Assembly: GCA_003215935.1 (NCBI GenBank)
Contig: QCJQ01000010.1
Location: 1-33,840, forward strand
Source: Prochlorococcus sp. AG-409-D09
GTDB taxonomy: Bacteria; Cyanobacteriota; Cyanobacteriia; PCC-6307; Cyanobiaceae
Length of the DNA stretch: 33,840 nucleotides
Direction: 5' to 3'
How positions within the stretch are numbered: position 1 is the stretch's first letter; the number at the start of each line of letters is the position of its first letter. The notes under the pieces were generated by a model. That model saw only the letters and a program-made list of their open reading frames with translations, made no database searches and was not told where the DNA came from. The translations under genes were made by a program, and so were the position numbers. This document shows, piece by piece, positions 1-7,751 of the stretch.

Positions 1-185
1 CTGCTGCAGAGAAGAAATCTGTTTTAAAACCGTCTAAAAGTACCTCTGAAAAGAAAAGAGATCAGAAAACCGAATTGTTAACTGTTTCTGTTGCAGTAGA
101 TACAGGGAAAATCGCTGGAATTGTAGCTATTGGAGTTATTGCAGCAGCACTTTTGGTTTCTGTCATGTCATTTATTATTCGCTAA
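1..185 (+). CDS. C-terminal fragment of a single-span membrane protein (partial at window edge)
   Basis: An open frame enters from the left edge (first full codon at position 3) and ends at TAA 183-185, giving the last 60 residues of a protein whose start lies outside the window. The visible part is a lysine/serine-rich hydrophilic stretch, then a hydrophobic Gly/Ala/Ile/Val segment of about 20 residues ending in Ile-Ile-Arg, so this looks like a tail-anchored or C-terminally anchored membrane protein. I do not recognise the family from this fragment. The next gene follows about 100 bp later on the same strand and is also a single-span membrane protein. Confidence 0.6.
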   Translation, partial: AAEKKSVLKPSKSTSEKKRDQKTELLTVSVAVDTGKIAGIVAIGVIAAALLVSVMSFIIR

Positions 186-286
186 TTCACGATTAGGTAT
201 GAATTGGTTAATAGCTTGTCTTTTATTGAATTAATTTTCCTCTTGGGTGCTTGAATATCCTTTTAATATTTGAAAGGGGTTTACTA

Positions 287-856
287 GTGGTTAAGGAAAG
301 AGTTCAAGAAGTAATTGATTTTGCTACTAGTGAGTCTCCTTATCAATCAGCAAATAAAGGATGGGTTGCTGAAGATGTCTATCTTCAGCTTGGAGATTCA
401 TCTCGTTCACTTAATAGTAAAAACGAATTAGCAAATGTATCTATATTTTGGAATCCCATAAAAAAAATCATTTTAATACTTCTGTTTGTAATTCTTTTGG
501 CCACGATATTTGTTTTCTCTTCAATATCCATTGCTAAAGGCAGAATTAATATCCCTTTCTCATCAGGGTTATTACAAAAGGTCGATCACAATTCTAATGA
601 AAGCTCTTTTGATGATTACCAAGATGTTCAAAAAGAAATTGAAGTCATACAGAATGAAAGGGTAAATTCTGAACCAGGACTTGATATTGAAGAGAATTTT
701 GAAGTAAAGGGTTTAGCAGCCGATCTCAAAAATAAAAAATTTCAAACAGAGGATCCCGTTTCTTTGGAGACTAAGACTCCAATTGAACAATTGACTTCAG
801 CCAAAAAGCCTCAAACTCCAATTGCTAATAAAAAATCAAAATCTAACTTTTTTTAG
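287..856 (+). CDS. Hypothetical single-span membrane protein, 189 aa
   Basis: The frame could begin at TTG 251, but GTG 287 is preferred because a strong Shine-Dalgarno sequence (AAAGGGG, 273-279) lies 7-8 nt before it. The protein has a hydrophilic N-terminal part of about 58 residues, one strongly hydrophobic segment at about residues 60-80, and a charged, acidic then lysine-rich tail with low-complexity character. By the positive-inside rule its orientation is unclear. No catalytic motif or known domain is visible, and I do not recognise the family. It sits between two other small membrane proteins on the same strand, but gaps of about 80-100 bp do not prove an operon. Confidence 0.6.
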   Translation: MVKERVQEVIDFATSESPYQSANKGWVAEDVYLQLGDSSRSLNSKNELANVSIFWNPIKKIILILLFVILLATIFVFSSISIAKGRINIPFSSGLLQKVDHNSNESSFDDYQDVQKEIEVIQNERVNSEPGLDIEENFEVKGLAADLKNKKFQTEDPVSLETKTPIEQLTSAKKPQTPIANKKSKSNFF

Positions 857-939
857 CTTTCAATGACAGTTGATTATTGATTCTTCATTCAGTGCTGATT
901 GATGATGTTGAATAAGGGGCGTTTATTAAAGGATTTTCA

Positions 940-1074
940 GTGGCAGACAACAAAAGCAACCAACTCGCGACAATATCCGTTTATTTGAATACACCAATCA
1001 TTGCAGTGCTTTTGGGTGTTGGCTTTATTGTTGGATCAGTTTTGTTTGCTGGGATTATGTTGATTGCAAAATAA
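940..1074 (+). CDS. Small single-span membrane protein, 44 aa
   Basis: A GTG start at 940-942 is preceded at 6 nt by AAAGGA (928-933), and the frame ends at TAA 1072-1074. The 44-residue product has about 18 polar residues and then one hydrophobic, glycine-containing helix of about 22 residues ending in Ala-Lys. Its size and shape resemble the many one-helix thylakoid proteins of cyanobacteria. However, it lacks the chlorophyll-binding AExxNGRxAMxG motif of high-light-inducible proteins, and I could not match it to a Psb, Psa or Pet subunit. It ends 2 nt before the end of the opposing serine hydrolase gene. The good ribosome binding site and clean composition make it a likely real gene of unknown function. 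Confidence 0.55.
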   Translation: MADNKSNQLATISVYLNTPIIAVLLGVGFIVGSVLFAGIMLIAK

Positions 1075-1076
1075 AA

Positions 1077-1988
1077 TCATTGGGTGTCTTCTTCATTGAT
1101 GATGATTTTGTTTAATTCATTAGCGATAGCAGGTAATAAAAAGGTGTCATTGGCTAATTTCTTGCCTGATGTAAATACCACTAAGAGCATTGGATTTCCT
1201 CCTTTACTTACCCACCATGCGGCATCATTTCTTGCTTCGCTCATCCACCCAGCTTTACTCCATATCTGTGTTTCATTTGGAAGACCTTCACCTAAAAAAC
1301 CATCAATTTGATTTTCTGGATTCAGTTTTCGTTCATTTAAATTAAGTGATCTTGATAAGATATTTTTTATTTTCTGACTAGAGATTGGAGGTAGTAAGTC
1401 ATCGGTCATTAAAGATTCTAAAAATCTAGCAGTAGCTTCAGTAGAGAGAGCATTGCGATTCTCGTTATTGCAACCATAAAATTTCTTTTCTCTTCCATAT
1501 GGACTATCCTCCCAGGTTTTTTGGCAGCAATTAACTGTTTTCATTTCTGGCCAATTGAAACTTCTGATCCAATTGTTTATTAAATTTCTTTGTAATTTCC
1601 AGTTTTTCCAAAGCTCATTCTTCAGAACTGGGCCACTTGATGTACCTGTTAGAAGATCAATTAAAAAACTGGTTGCATCATTACTGGAATTTTGGATCAT
1701 TTCATAAAGAGCTTTTCTAAGTTCATTAGATTCAATAATTAAATCTTTTCTGAGCCAATGCTCTACTGCTACTGCATAAAATAGTTTGACAATACTTGCT
1801 GGATAAAACAATTTCTGTTCATTCCAGCTCGCACCTACACCACTTTCAGGAAATGGTTTTGGGGTCTTGTACTGAATCCAATTAATTGCAATATTGTTAG
1901 AAAGGCCAGGTCGGCCTTCTTTCTCAAATCTATTAATTAGGTCTTTAAGGCATAAAGCCAATTTAGGATCTTTTTTATAGAACGCCAT
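1077..1988 (-). CDS. Class A beta-lactamase-like serine hydrolase
   Basis: This is a 303-residue protein of the beta-lactamase/transpeptidase-like fold. The three catalytic elements are visible in order and with plausible spacing: the SxxK tetrad with nucleophile Ser65 and Lys68, an SxN-type motif at Ser101-Ser102-Asn103, and a KxG box at Lys245-Ala246-Gly247. No clear signal peptide is seen at the annotated start, so export is uncertain. Family members include true beta-lactamases and D,D-peptidase-like enzymes of unknown substrate. In a streamlined phototroph, a cell-wall or housekeeping peptidase role is more likely than antibiotic resistance, but that is inference. It is divergent from the NlpC/P60 gene with only 18 bp between start codons, which fits a shared cell-wall theme. 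Confidence 0.75.
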   Translation of the reverse strand: MAFYKKDPKLALCLKDLINRFEKEGRPGLSNNIAINWIQYKTPKPFPESGVGASWNEQKLFYPASIVKLFYAVAVEHWLRKDLIIESNELRKALYEMIQNSSNDATSFLIDLLTGTSSGPVLKNELWKNWKLQRNLINNWIRSFNWPEMKTVNCCQKTWEDSPYGREKKFYGCNNENRNALSTEATARFLESLMTDDLLPPISSQKIKNILSRSLNLNERKLNPENQIDGFLGEGLPNETQIWSKAGWMSEARNDAAWWVSKGGNPMLLVVFTSGKKLANDTFLLPAIANELNKIIINEEDTQ

Positions 1989-2006
1989 AGCGCCCCGTAT
2001 GTATTA

Positions 2007-2789
2007 ATGAAAACCTTAGCTAATGTTGGTGTAATCGACAGATTAGAAGTTGGAAGTTGTTGGAAACTCCTTAATCATATTAATGGATATGAAGCTTCTG
2101 AAAGTTCAGTTTTATCAACGCAAGCTGCAGCTGGGAGGTGTTTTAAAGTTTTATGCATGAATGGGATAAAAAAATGTTGTGTATCAAATCAAAAAAGGAT
2201 AAAAATCAAACTCTTTGAAGATGGATATGAGTGTTGGTGTGATTTATCGAAACTCCTGGGGAATATATTTCTTGTTGATCAATGGGAACCAAATTTATTA
2301 ACTAGTTGTGAAATTAAATCAAGACTTCCAAATGTTTTAAAATGGATTCAAAATGCTTTTAGAATTTCTTCAAAATACTATTGGGGTGGGACAATTGGCC
2401 CAAATTTCGACTGTTCCGGTTTGGTTCAGGCAGCCTTTGCAAGTCAAGAAATATGGTTACCTAGAGATGCGTATCAGCAAGAAAGATTTTGTGAAAAAAT
2501 CGAAGTGTCTTTGGATGATTTAACTAATCTTGAACCTTGTGACTTGCTTTTTTTCGGTTCTCAAGAAAAATGTACTCATGTTGCGATACATATAAATAAT
2601 GGTTTGTATTGGCATAGTTCTGGAATATCTAAAGGACAGGATGGCATTGGCATTAATGGATTAGGTTTTGCTAGTAAAGATCATATTTCTGCGCATTACA
2701 AAGCACATTTTAGATCTGCTGGAAGAGTAGTTAATTGTTTTAATCCAGGAAGAGTTGTGAATCACTTTCAAAGAGGTTTCTTTATATGA
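2007..2789 (+). CDS. NlpC/P60 family cell-wall peptidase
   Basis: The 260-residue protein has an N-terminal region of about 100 residues consistent with an SH3-like cell-wall binding domain, followed by an NlpC/P60 papain-like domain. The catalytic cysteine is in the FDCSGL motif (Cys136), the histidine in THVAIHI (His191), and a third polar residue is His203 in the LYWHS context. Such enzymes cleave the D-glutamyl-diaminopimelate bond in peptidoglycan stem peptides. No obvious signal peptide is present at this start. The stop codon overlaps the start of the glycosyltransferase by 4 nt (ATGA), so the two are co-translated. Upstream it faces the serine hydrolase across an 18-bp gap. Confidence 0.85.
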   Translation: MKTLANVGVIDRLEVGSCWKLLNHINGYEASESSVLSTQAAAGRCFKVLCMNGIKKCCVSNQKRIKIKLFEDGYECWCDLSKLLGNIFLVDQWEPNLLTSCEIKSRLPNVLKWIQNAFRISSKYYWGGTIGPNFDCSGLVQAAFASQEIWLPRDAYQQERFCEKIEVSLDDLTNLEPCDLLFFGSQEKCTHVAIHINNGLYWHSSGISKGQDGIGINGLGFASKDHISAHYKAHFRSAGRVVNCFNPGRVVNHFQRGFFI

Positions 2790-3751
2790 ACAAAAAAATT
2801 TTAATATCAGTAGTTGTGCCAATTTTCAATGAGGAAGAAAGTCTTCCTTACTTAGTAGACCAATTGTTGGCCGTAATGCGTCCTTTAGGAGAGACTTTTG
2901 AATTAGTACTGATAAATGATGGCAGTACTGACAGAAGTGCAGAAGTTTTGAAAAATTTGAGCATTGATATACCTGAGATTTTATGTGTTTTATTGAGAAA
3001 AAATTATGGCCAAACTGCCGCAATGGCGGCAGGTTTTGATTTGTCCAATGGTGAAATAGTCCTTACTTTGGATGGAGATTTGCAAAACGATCCTGCTGAT
3101 ATTCCATTGCTTATAGGTAAATTAAGAGAAGGCTTTGATTTGGTTAGTGGATGGAGATTTCAAAGAAAAGACCCTGCTTTGCATAGAAAACTTCCCTCAA
3201 AGATTGCTAATCGTTTAATTGGTAGTGTTACTGGTGTTCGGTTGCATGATTATGGTTGCTCTCTAAAAGCTTATAGAAGAGAAGTTCTTTCTGACATGAG
3301 ATTATATGGAGAACTGCATAGGTTTTTACCGGTATTAGCTAATATCGAAGGTGCAAGAATTACTGAGGTTAAAGTTAATCATCGTTCCCGACAATATGGG
3401 CAAAGTAAATACGGAATAGATCGTACTTTTCGTGTGTTGATGGATCTTCTAACGGTTTGGTTTATGAACAGGTTTTTAACTCGGCCGATGTATGTATTTG
3501 GATTCGGAGGAATATTATCCATATTAGGTAGTGTATGTATTAGTGCGTATTTGTTGATAATTAAAATTCTTGGAGAAGATATAGGAAGTCGGCCTCTATT
3601 GATTCTAGCTCTGCTACTTGCTATATCAGGCCTTCAACTTTTTGGATTTGGCCTCTTAGGAGAATTGCAGATTAGAACTTATCATGAGAGTCAAGGCCGC
3701 CCGATTTACCGCATAAGGAAGACATTGCGGGGAGGACGCATAGTTCGGTAA
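2786..3751 (+). CDS. Family 2 glycosyltransferase, membrane-anchored (GtrB/DPM1-like)
   Basis: The 321-residue protein starts with the GT-A signature VVVPIFNEEES (about 9-19), has DGST at 45-48 and the metal/nucleotide-binding DGD at Asp96-Asp98 followed by LQNDP, and a conserved HDYGCSLKAYRR segment near 154-165. Two hydrophobic segments follow at about 236-258 and 270-292. This layout matches polyprenyl-phosphate glycosyltransferases such as GtrB, ArnC and DPM1, which load a sugar from a nucleotide donor onto undecaprenyl phosphate at the cytoplasmic face of the membrane. The sugar cannot be told from sequence. Translationally coupled to the NlpC/P60 gene by a 4-nt overlap. Its last 46 nt overlap the 3' end of the convergent HEAT-repeat gene. 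Confidence 0.88.
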   Translation: MNKKILISVVVPIFNEEESLPYLVDQLLAVMRPLGETFELVLINDGSTDRSAEVLKNLSIDIPEILCVLLRKNYGQTAAMAAGFDLSNGEIVLTLDGDLQNDPADIPLLIGKLREGFDLVSGWRFQRKDPALHRKLPSKIANRLIGSVTGVRLHDYGCSLKAYRREVLSDMRLYGELHRFLPVLANIEGARITEVKVNHRSRQYGQSKYGIDRTFRVLMDLLTVWFMNRFLTRPMYVFGFGGILSILGSVCISAYLLIIKILGEDIGSRPLLILALLLAISGLQLFGFGLLGELQIRTYHESQGRPIYRIRKTLRGGRIVR

Positions 3752-4167
3752 TTATTTAGCTTGGCATTTTTAATTTTCTTTAACCCAGCAGCAGAAGCAA
3801 TAACTACTCTACTATCAAAATCTTTTAAACCTCTAATCAATAATGGTAGTACTACTGCATTGCCCCATTTTTGCGCTTCATTTATAGCTATTAATCTTTC
3901 TTCTGGGCCTTTAGACATAAGTTTAAATAGCTTTTTTTTCAAGATGATTTTTTCTTGCTTGGTTTTTGGAGGGATATAGGTGTTTGAGTGTTTTGGATGT
4001 GAAGTTAATTTGTTTTTGATCCGTGATTCAATAATTAAAGATCTCTCTTCAACTCCTCTTTGAAGGAAGTTTTTTTGGCTTTCAAGGCTTCCTTGTGTTT
4101 TTTTACCTAAAGCCCATAGAACAAATGCGAATAAGACTCCTACACAGCCAGCGAATATTTGGTTCAT
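3706..4167 (-). CDS. Membrane-anchored HEAT-repeat protein, 153 aa
   Basis: The protein begins with a hydrophobic segment at about residues 4-20, continues with a charged linker, and ends with a HEAT-type helical repeat region at about 85-135 (pattern of LIAINEAQKWG, AVVLPLLIRGLKD, VVIASAAGLKKI). HEAT repeats mediate protein-protein contacts; cyanobacterial examples include phycobilin lyases, but this protein is too short for one and has no lyase features. Its 3' end runs 46 nt into the 3' end of the convergent glycosyltransferase gene. It is divergent from psaI across 143 bp. Function unknown. Confidence 0.65.
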   Translation of the reverse strand: MNQIFAGCVGVLFAFVLWALGKKTQGSLESQKNFLQRGVEERSLIIESRIKNKLTSHPKHSNTYIPPKTKQEKIILKKKLFKLMSKGPEERLIAINEAQKWGNAVVLPLLIRGLKDFDSRVVIASAAGLKKIKNAKLNNYRTMRPPRNVFLMR

Positions 4168-4234
4168 AAATCAAGTGATAAATGTTTGCTTGAATGGAAA
4201 AAGCTCAATGCAAAATGCTCTGGATTGAACTTTT

Positions 4235-4261
4235 ATGTCATCAATGGGCTTTTAATGACAT
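4235..4261. promoter_or_regulatory. Inverted repeat upstream of psaI
   Basis: A perfect 7-bp dyad (ATGTCAT at 4235-4241 and ATGACAT at 4255-4261, 13 nt between) lies about 50 bp before the psaI start, in the 143-bp divergent region with the HEAT-repeat gene. It could be an operator for psaIL, but it does not match the HLR1 direct-repeat pattern bound by RpaB that I know for photosystem I genes. A 7-bp dyad in AT-rich DNA can arise by chance. Confidence 0.25.
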
Positions 4262-4310
4262 TAATAGTTGATCATTCTCTAGAGTAACAATGGATCTATA
4301 GAAATAAGCA

Positions 4311-4427
4311 ATGGCTAGCGAATTTGCTGCAAATTTTCTCCCAAGTGTTTTGGTTCCGCTTGTTGGGATAATGGGCCCAGCAGTTTTTATTGTTTTAATT
4401 GGTCGCTACATCACTGCTTCTGAATAA
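4311..4427 (+). CDS. psaI: Photosystem I reaction center subunit VIII (PsaI)
   Basis: A 38-residue ORF (ATG 4311, TAA 4425-4427) encodes a short one-helix protein. It has the PsaI signature of a polar N-terminus, LPSVLVPLVG and a Pro-containing hydrophobic helix, ending in GRYITASE. PsaI is a one-helix subunit of photosystem I that contacts PsaL in the trimer core region and helps keep PsaL stable. It lies 38 bp upstream of psaL on the same strand, the usual cyanobacterial psaI-psaL pairing, which supports the call. The ribosome binding site is weak, as is common in this genome. Confidence 0.85.
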   Translation: MASEFAANFLPSVLVPLVGIMGPAVFIVLIGRYITASE

Positions 4428-4465
4428 AAATCAAATTTACTTGCCCGTAAAATCACTTCTAAACT

Positions 4466-4993
4466 ATGTCTGACACTCAAGAATCACTGATGGAAAAGTG
4501 GGCTGTTAAAACAGTCTCTGACCCAACCGTAGGAAATTTGCAGACTCCTGTTAATAGTGGGTCTTTTACCAAATGGTTTATTAATAATCTGCCTGTTTAT
4601 AGAGAAGGACTTGCTCCAAATTTTCGAGGATTAGAAACAGGTGCTATTTTTGGATATCTTTTGTACGGCCCTTTTTCGATGACTGGGCCTTTAAGAAATA
4701 CTGATTTTGCAGTTACAGCTGGATTACTTGGAGCAGTTGGTGCGATACAAATTTTAACGGCTTTATTTATTCTCTATAACGCTCCTGGTAAAGCACCAAA
4801 TGTACAACCTCCTGATGCCACTGTAGCTAATCCTCCTTCAGATCTATTTACAAGAGCTGGATGGGCTGACTTTACGAATGGTTTTTGGCTAGGTGGAACA
4901 GGTGGTGCTGTATTCGCATGGCTTTTAATTGGTACTTTGCACTTGGATATTTTGCTTCCACTTGTAAGGCAGTATCATTTATTTGGCGCATAA
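4466..4993 (+). CDS. psaL: Photosystem I reaction center subunit XI (PsaL)
   Basis: The 175-residue protein matches PsaL: a hydrophilic stromal N-terminus, the [19 protein letters not shown] segment (about 41-59) including the conserved chlorophyll-binding region, and hydrophobic helices near 62-105 and 130-165. PsaL holds the three photosystem I monomers together in cyanobacterial trimers. Length is within the usual range. It is preceded by psaI, so the two are likely cotranscribed. Unusually, its last 158 nt together with 54 nt of downstream DNA recur exactly 266 bp further on (see repeat entries). This gene copy is complete and appears functional. Confidence 0.95.
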   Translation: MSDTQESLMEKWAVKTVSDPTVGNLQTPVNSGSFTKWFINNLPVYREGLAPNFRGLETGAIFGYLLYGPFSMTGPLRNTDFAVTAGLLGAVGAIQILTALFILYNAPGKAPNVQPPDATVANPPSDLFTRAGWADFTNGFWLGGTGGAVFAWLLIGTLHLDILLPLVRQYHLFGA

Positions 4994-5047
4994 TACTATT
5001 TAATTAGAAGGGAAATTATTTTTATACTATTGTTGATAATATTTGAA
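4836..5047 (+). repeat. Direct repeat, copy 1: psaL 3' end plus 3' flank
   Basis: Bases 4836-5047 (212 bp) are identical, base for base in my reading, to 5102-5313. Allowing one mismatch (C4835 versus A5101), the match extends left to 4830/5096 (218 bp). This copy covers the last 158 nt of psaL, including its stop, and the next 54 nt of noncoding DNA. The copies are in the same orientation with a 54-bp unrelated spacer. Confidence 0.97.
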
Positions 5048-5079
5048 CCAATTATTAATTTTTATCTGTTTATTTTCCT

Positions 5080-5259
5080 GTGATCTGTTCTAGTTATCCT
5101 ACTTCAGATCTATTTACAAGAGCTGGATGGGCTGACTTTACGAATGGTTTTTGGCTAGGTGGAACAGGTGGTGCTGTATTCGCATGGCTTTTAATTGGTA
5201 CTTTGCACTTGGATATTTTGCTTCCACTTGTAAGGCAGTATCATTTATTTGGCGCATAA
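5080..5259 (+). pseudogene. psaL: psaL C-terminal fragment (duplicated, probably not translated)
   Basis: The duplicated segment keeps the psaL frame and encodes its last 51 or so residues, including the final membrane helix, up to a TAA at 5257-5259. An in-frame GTG at 5080-5082 would give a 59-residue product, with the first eight residues coming from unrelated spacer sequence. No Shine-Dalgarno sequence precedes that GTG, and the N-terminal two thirds of PsaL are missing, so I treat it as a non-functional fragment. It could be transcribed by read-through from psaIL, because no strong terminator appears before 5435. Confidence 0.7.
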
Positions 5260-5313
5260 TACTATTTAATTAGAAGGGAAATTATTTTTATACTATTGTT
5301 GATAATATTTGAA
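5102..5313 (+). repeat. Direct repeat, copy 2: duplicated psaL tail
   Basis: Second copy of the 212-bp repeat, offset by exactly 266 bp from copy 1. Identity continues through the noncoding part as well as the coding part, which points to a recent duplication or ongoing gene conversion rather than selection on protein. No terminal inverted repeats, transposase or target-site duplication are visible at its edges. Confidence 0.97.
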
Positions 5314-5434
5314 TCTTAATATGGTTGTAAATATATTCATTCATTAATTTATTTATGCTATCAAATCTTGGAAACTTTAATCATTTTGTTTTTAGTTTTG
5401 CAAGTAATATATCAAATTTATAAACAATCTAGAT

Positions 5435-5494
5435 AAATAAAAAGCATAAAAAATCACCCTAAATTAAAAGGGTGATTTTTTATGCTTTTTATTT
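5435..5494. terminator. Bidirectional terminator between psaL and psaB
   Basis: Two 26-nt arms (5435-5460 and 5469-5494) are perfectly complementary around an 8-nt AT loop (5461-5468). The loop-proximal part of the stem is GC-containing (ATCACCCT/AGGGTGAT), and it is flanked by A and T tracts on both sides. It therefore works as an intrinsic terminator in both directions, between the converging psaIL and psaAB transcripts. It ends 6 bp from the psaB stop codon. Confidence 0.92.
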
Positions 5495-5500
5495 TATTGA

Positions 5501-7729
5501 TTATCCAAATTTCCCAGATGTAGATGCAATTACAAAGGCACCAAAGGTAACAAAATTACCAACTGTGAAATGAGTTAAACCAACTAATCTTGCTTGGACG
5601 ATTGATAAAGCTACAGGCTTATCTCTCCATCCAACAAGGTTCGCTATTGGTGTTCTTTGATGGGCCCAGACAAGTGTTTCAATAAGTTCTTGCCAGTATC
5701 CTCTCCAGGAAATTAGGAACATAAATCCGGTCGCCCATATTAAGTGACCGAATAGGAACATCCAAGCCCATGGAGATAGTGCATTGACACCAAATGGGTT
5801 ATATCCATTTATAAGTTGTGAACTATTTAGCCATAAGTAATCTCTGAACCAACCCATTAGATATGTTCCAGATTCATTGAACTGGGCGGTATTGCCCATC
5901 CAAATTGCTAAATGCTTCCAGTGCCAATAGAAGGTTATCCAAGCAATTGTATTAAGAGCCCAAAACATAGCAAGATAAGTTGCATCCCAAGATGAACTAT
6001 CACATGTGCCTCCTCTACCAGGTCCATCACATGGGAAGGCAAACCCTAAATCTTTTTTGTCAGGGATTAATTTTGTTCCTCTAGCATCCAAAGCTCCTTT
6101 GATAAGGATTAAAGCTGTGGTATGAAGTCCTAGTGCTATCGCATGATGTACTAAGAAATCTGCAGGGCCAATTGGCAAGAAATTAGTTAAAGCATCTTGT
6201 CTATTTATCATATCCATCCAGTAATGATTCCCAGGCATTTGACTGGCTGCAATACTTGCTGAACTTGAAGCATTTGCAAGTAATGCATTAAACCCATACA
6301 TCATCTTTCCACTAGCTGCTTGCGCAAATTGAGCAAATACAGGCTCTATAAGAATTTGCTTTTCAGGGTTACCAAAAGCAACTACTACATCATTGTGAAC
6401 ATATATCCCTAGAGTATGGAATCCAAGAAGCATAGTCACCCAACTTAAATGGCTGATCAGTGCCTCTTTTGTACTTAAGATCCTTGCTAAAACATTATCT
6501 TTATTTAATTCAGGATCATAATCCCTTACAAAAAAGATAGCGCCATGAGAAAAAGCTCCAACCATCAAGAACATTGCTATGTATTGATGGTGTGTATAGA
6601 GGGCTGATTGAGTTGTGTAATCCCTAGCAAGAAAAGCATAAGAAGGTAGTGCTCCCATATGCTGAGCAACAAGACTACAAGCAACTCCTAAAGAGGCAAG
6701 AGCTAGTCCTAATTGGAAGTGAAGAGAATTGTTGACAGTCTCATATATACCTTTATGACTAATTCCGAAATAACTCTTATGTGGATCTTTGGGATGACTT
6801 GTGTTATGCGCCTCAGTTATTTCCTTCAGACTATGACCTATGCCAAAAGTAGTCCTATACATATGGCCAGCAATTATAAATACTGTACCAATAGCTAAAT
6901 GATGGTGAGCTATATCGGTTAACCATAGAGATTCACTTTGAGGATGTAACCCTCCTAAAAATGTAAATATTGCTGTTCCTGCTCCTTGCGCTGTACCAAA
7001 AACTGCATCTAGTGAATCAGGATTCTGAGCATAAGCACCCCAGTTCCCAGAAAAGAAAGGTGTTAAACCTTCTGGATGAGGCATAACTGTTAACCAGTTA
7101 TCCCAGCCAACATGAATACCTCTTGATTCAGGAATTGCAACGTGAACTAAATGTCCAGTCCAAGCAATACTACTAAAACCAAACAGTACAGCTAAATGAT
7201 GATTGAGCTGAGATTCTGCATTTTTAAACCAGGCTAATGAAGGCCGATATTTTGGCTGAAGATGTAACCATCCTGCAAAAAGAAGCCAACAGACAAGGAT
7301 GTTAATAAAAATCGCACCTTGAAATAGTTGCTCATTAGTTCTCATACCAATGGTGTACCACCAATGATATAAACCAGAGTAAGCAACATTAACGGGTGAA
7401 GTTGCACCAGCTTGAGTTAAGGCATCAGTTAAACCTTGCCCGAAATGAGGATCCCAAATTGCATGAGCAATAGGACGAGTATGGATTGGATCAATTACCC
7501 ATTGTTCAAAATTACCTTGCCAAGCTATATGGAATAAGTTTCCTGCAACCCACAATCCAATAATTGCAAGGTGACCAAAATGAGTAGAAAAGAGTTTTTG
7601 ATATAACTGTTCTTCAGTCATACCATCATGACTTTCAAAGTCATGAGCTGTTGCGATGCCGTACCAGATTCTTCTGGTAGTAGGGTCTTGAGCAAGACCC
7701 TGACTGAACGACGGAAATTTCGTTGCCAT
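5501..7729 (-). CDS. psaB: Photosystem I P700 apoprotein A2 (PsaB)
   Basis: The 742-residue protein is PsaB, one half of the photosystem I reaction-centre heterodimer. It carries P700, most antenna chlorophylls and the early electron acceptors. The conserved [12 protein letters not shown] loop gives Cys567 and Cys576, two of the four ligands of the interpolypeptide [4Fe-4S] cluster FX. Eleven membrane helices rich in histidine chlorophyll ligands are expected, and His-rich hydrophobic segments are seen throughout. Length is typical for the family. It follows psaA on the same strand with a 22-bp gap, so the two form an operon. It has no clear Shine-Dalgarno sequence. Transcription ends at the perfect hairpin just downstream. 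Confidence 0.98.
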   Translation of the reverse strand: MATKFPSFSQGLAQDPTTRRIWYGIATAHDFESHDGMTEEQLYQKLFSTHFGHLAIIGLWVAGNLFHIAWQGNFEQWVIDPIHTRPIAHAIWDPHFGQGLTDALTQAGATSPVNVAYSGLYHWWYTIGMRTNEQLFQGAIFINILVCWLLFAGWLHLQPKYRPSLAWFKNAESQLNHHLAVLFGFSSIAWTGHLVHVAIPESRGIHVGWDNWLTVMPHPEGLTPFFSGNWGAYAQNPDSLDAVFGTAQGAGTAIFTFLGGLHPQSESLWLTDIAHHHLAIGTVFIIAGHMYRTTFGIGHSLKEITEAHNTSHPKDPHKSYFGISHKGIYETVNNSLHFQLGLALASLGVACSLVAQHMGALPSYAFLARDYTTQSALYTHHQYIAMFLMVGAFSHGAIFFVRDYDPELNKDNVLARILSTKEALISHLSWVTMLLGFHTLGIYVHNDVVVAFGNPEKQILIEPVFAQFAQAASGKMMYGFNALLANASSSASIAASQMPGNHYWMDMINRQDALTNFLPIGPADFLVHHAIALGLHTTALILIKGALDARGTKLIPDKKDLGFAFPCDGPGRGGTCDSSSWDATYLAMFWALNTIAWITFYWHWKHLAIWMGNTAQFNESGTYLMGWFRDYLWLNSSQLINGYNPFGVNALSPWAWMFLFGHLIWATGFMFLISWRGYWQELIETLVWAHQRTPIANLVGWRDKPVALSIVQARLVGLTHFTVGNFVTFGAFVIASTSGKFG

Positions 7730-7751
7730 TGAAGGAAAATATCAGAGAGGG

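Noticed and set aside
940-1074. High-light-inducible (Hli) protein call for the 44-residue ORF
   Set aside because: The chlorophyll-binding ExxNGRxAM helix motif is absent; only size and a single helix match.
1077-1988. Antibiotic resistance gene
   Set aside because: The protein has the fold and active-site motifs of class A enzymes, but the context is cell-wall housekeeping and nothing indicates acquired resistance or a mobile origin.
4836-5313. Insertion sequence or phage att site as the source of the psaL repeat
   Set aside because: No transposase, integrase, terminal inverted repeats or tRNA gene is present; the repeat is just a gene end with its flank.
6713-6898. Plus-strand ORF opposite psaB
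   Set aside because: Shadow of the psaB reading frame, with no ribosome binding site or recognisable domain.
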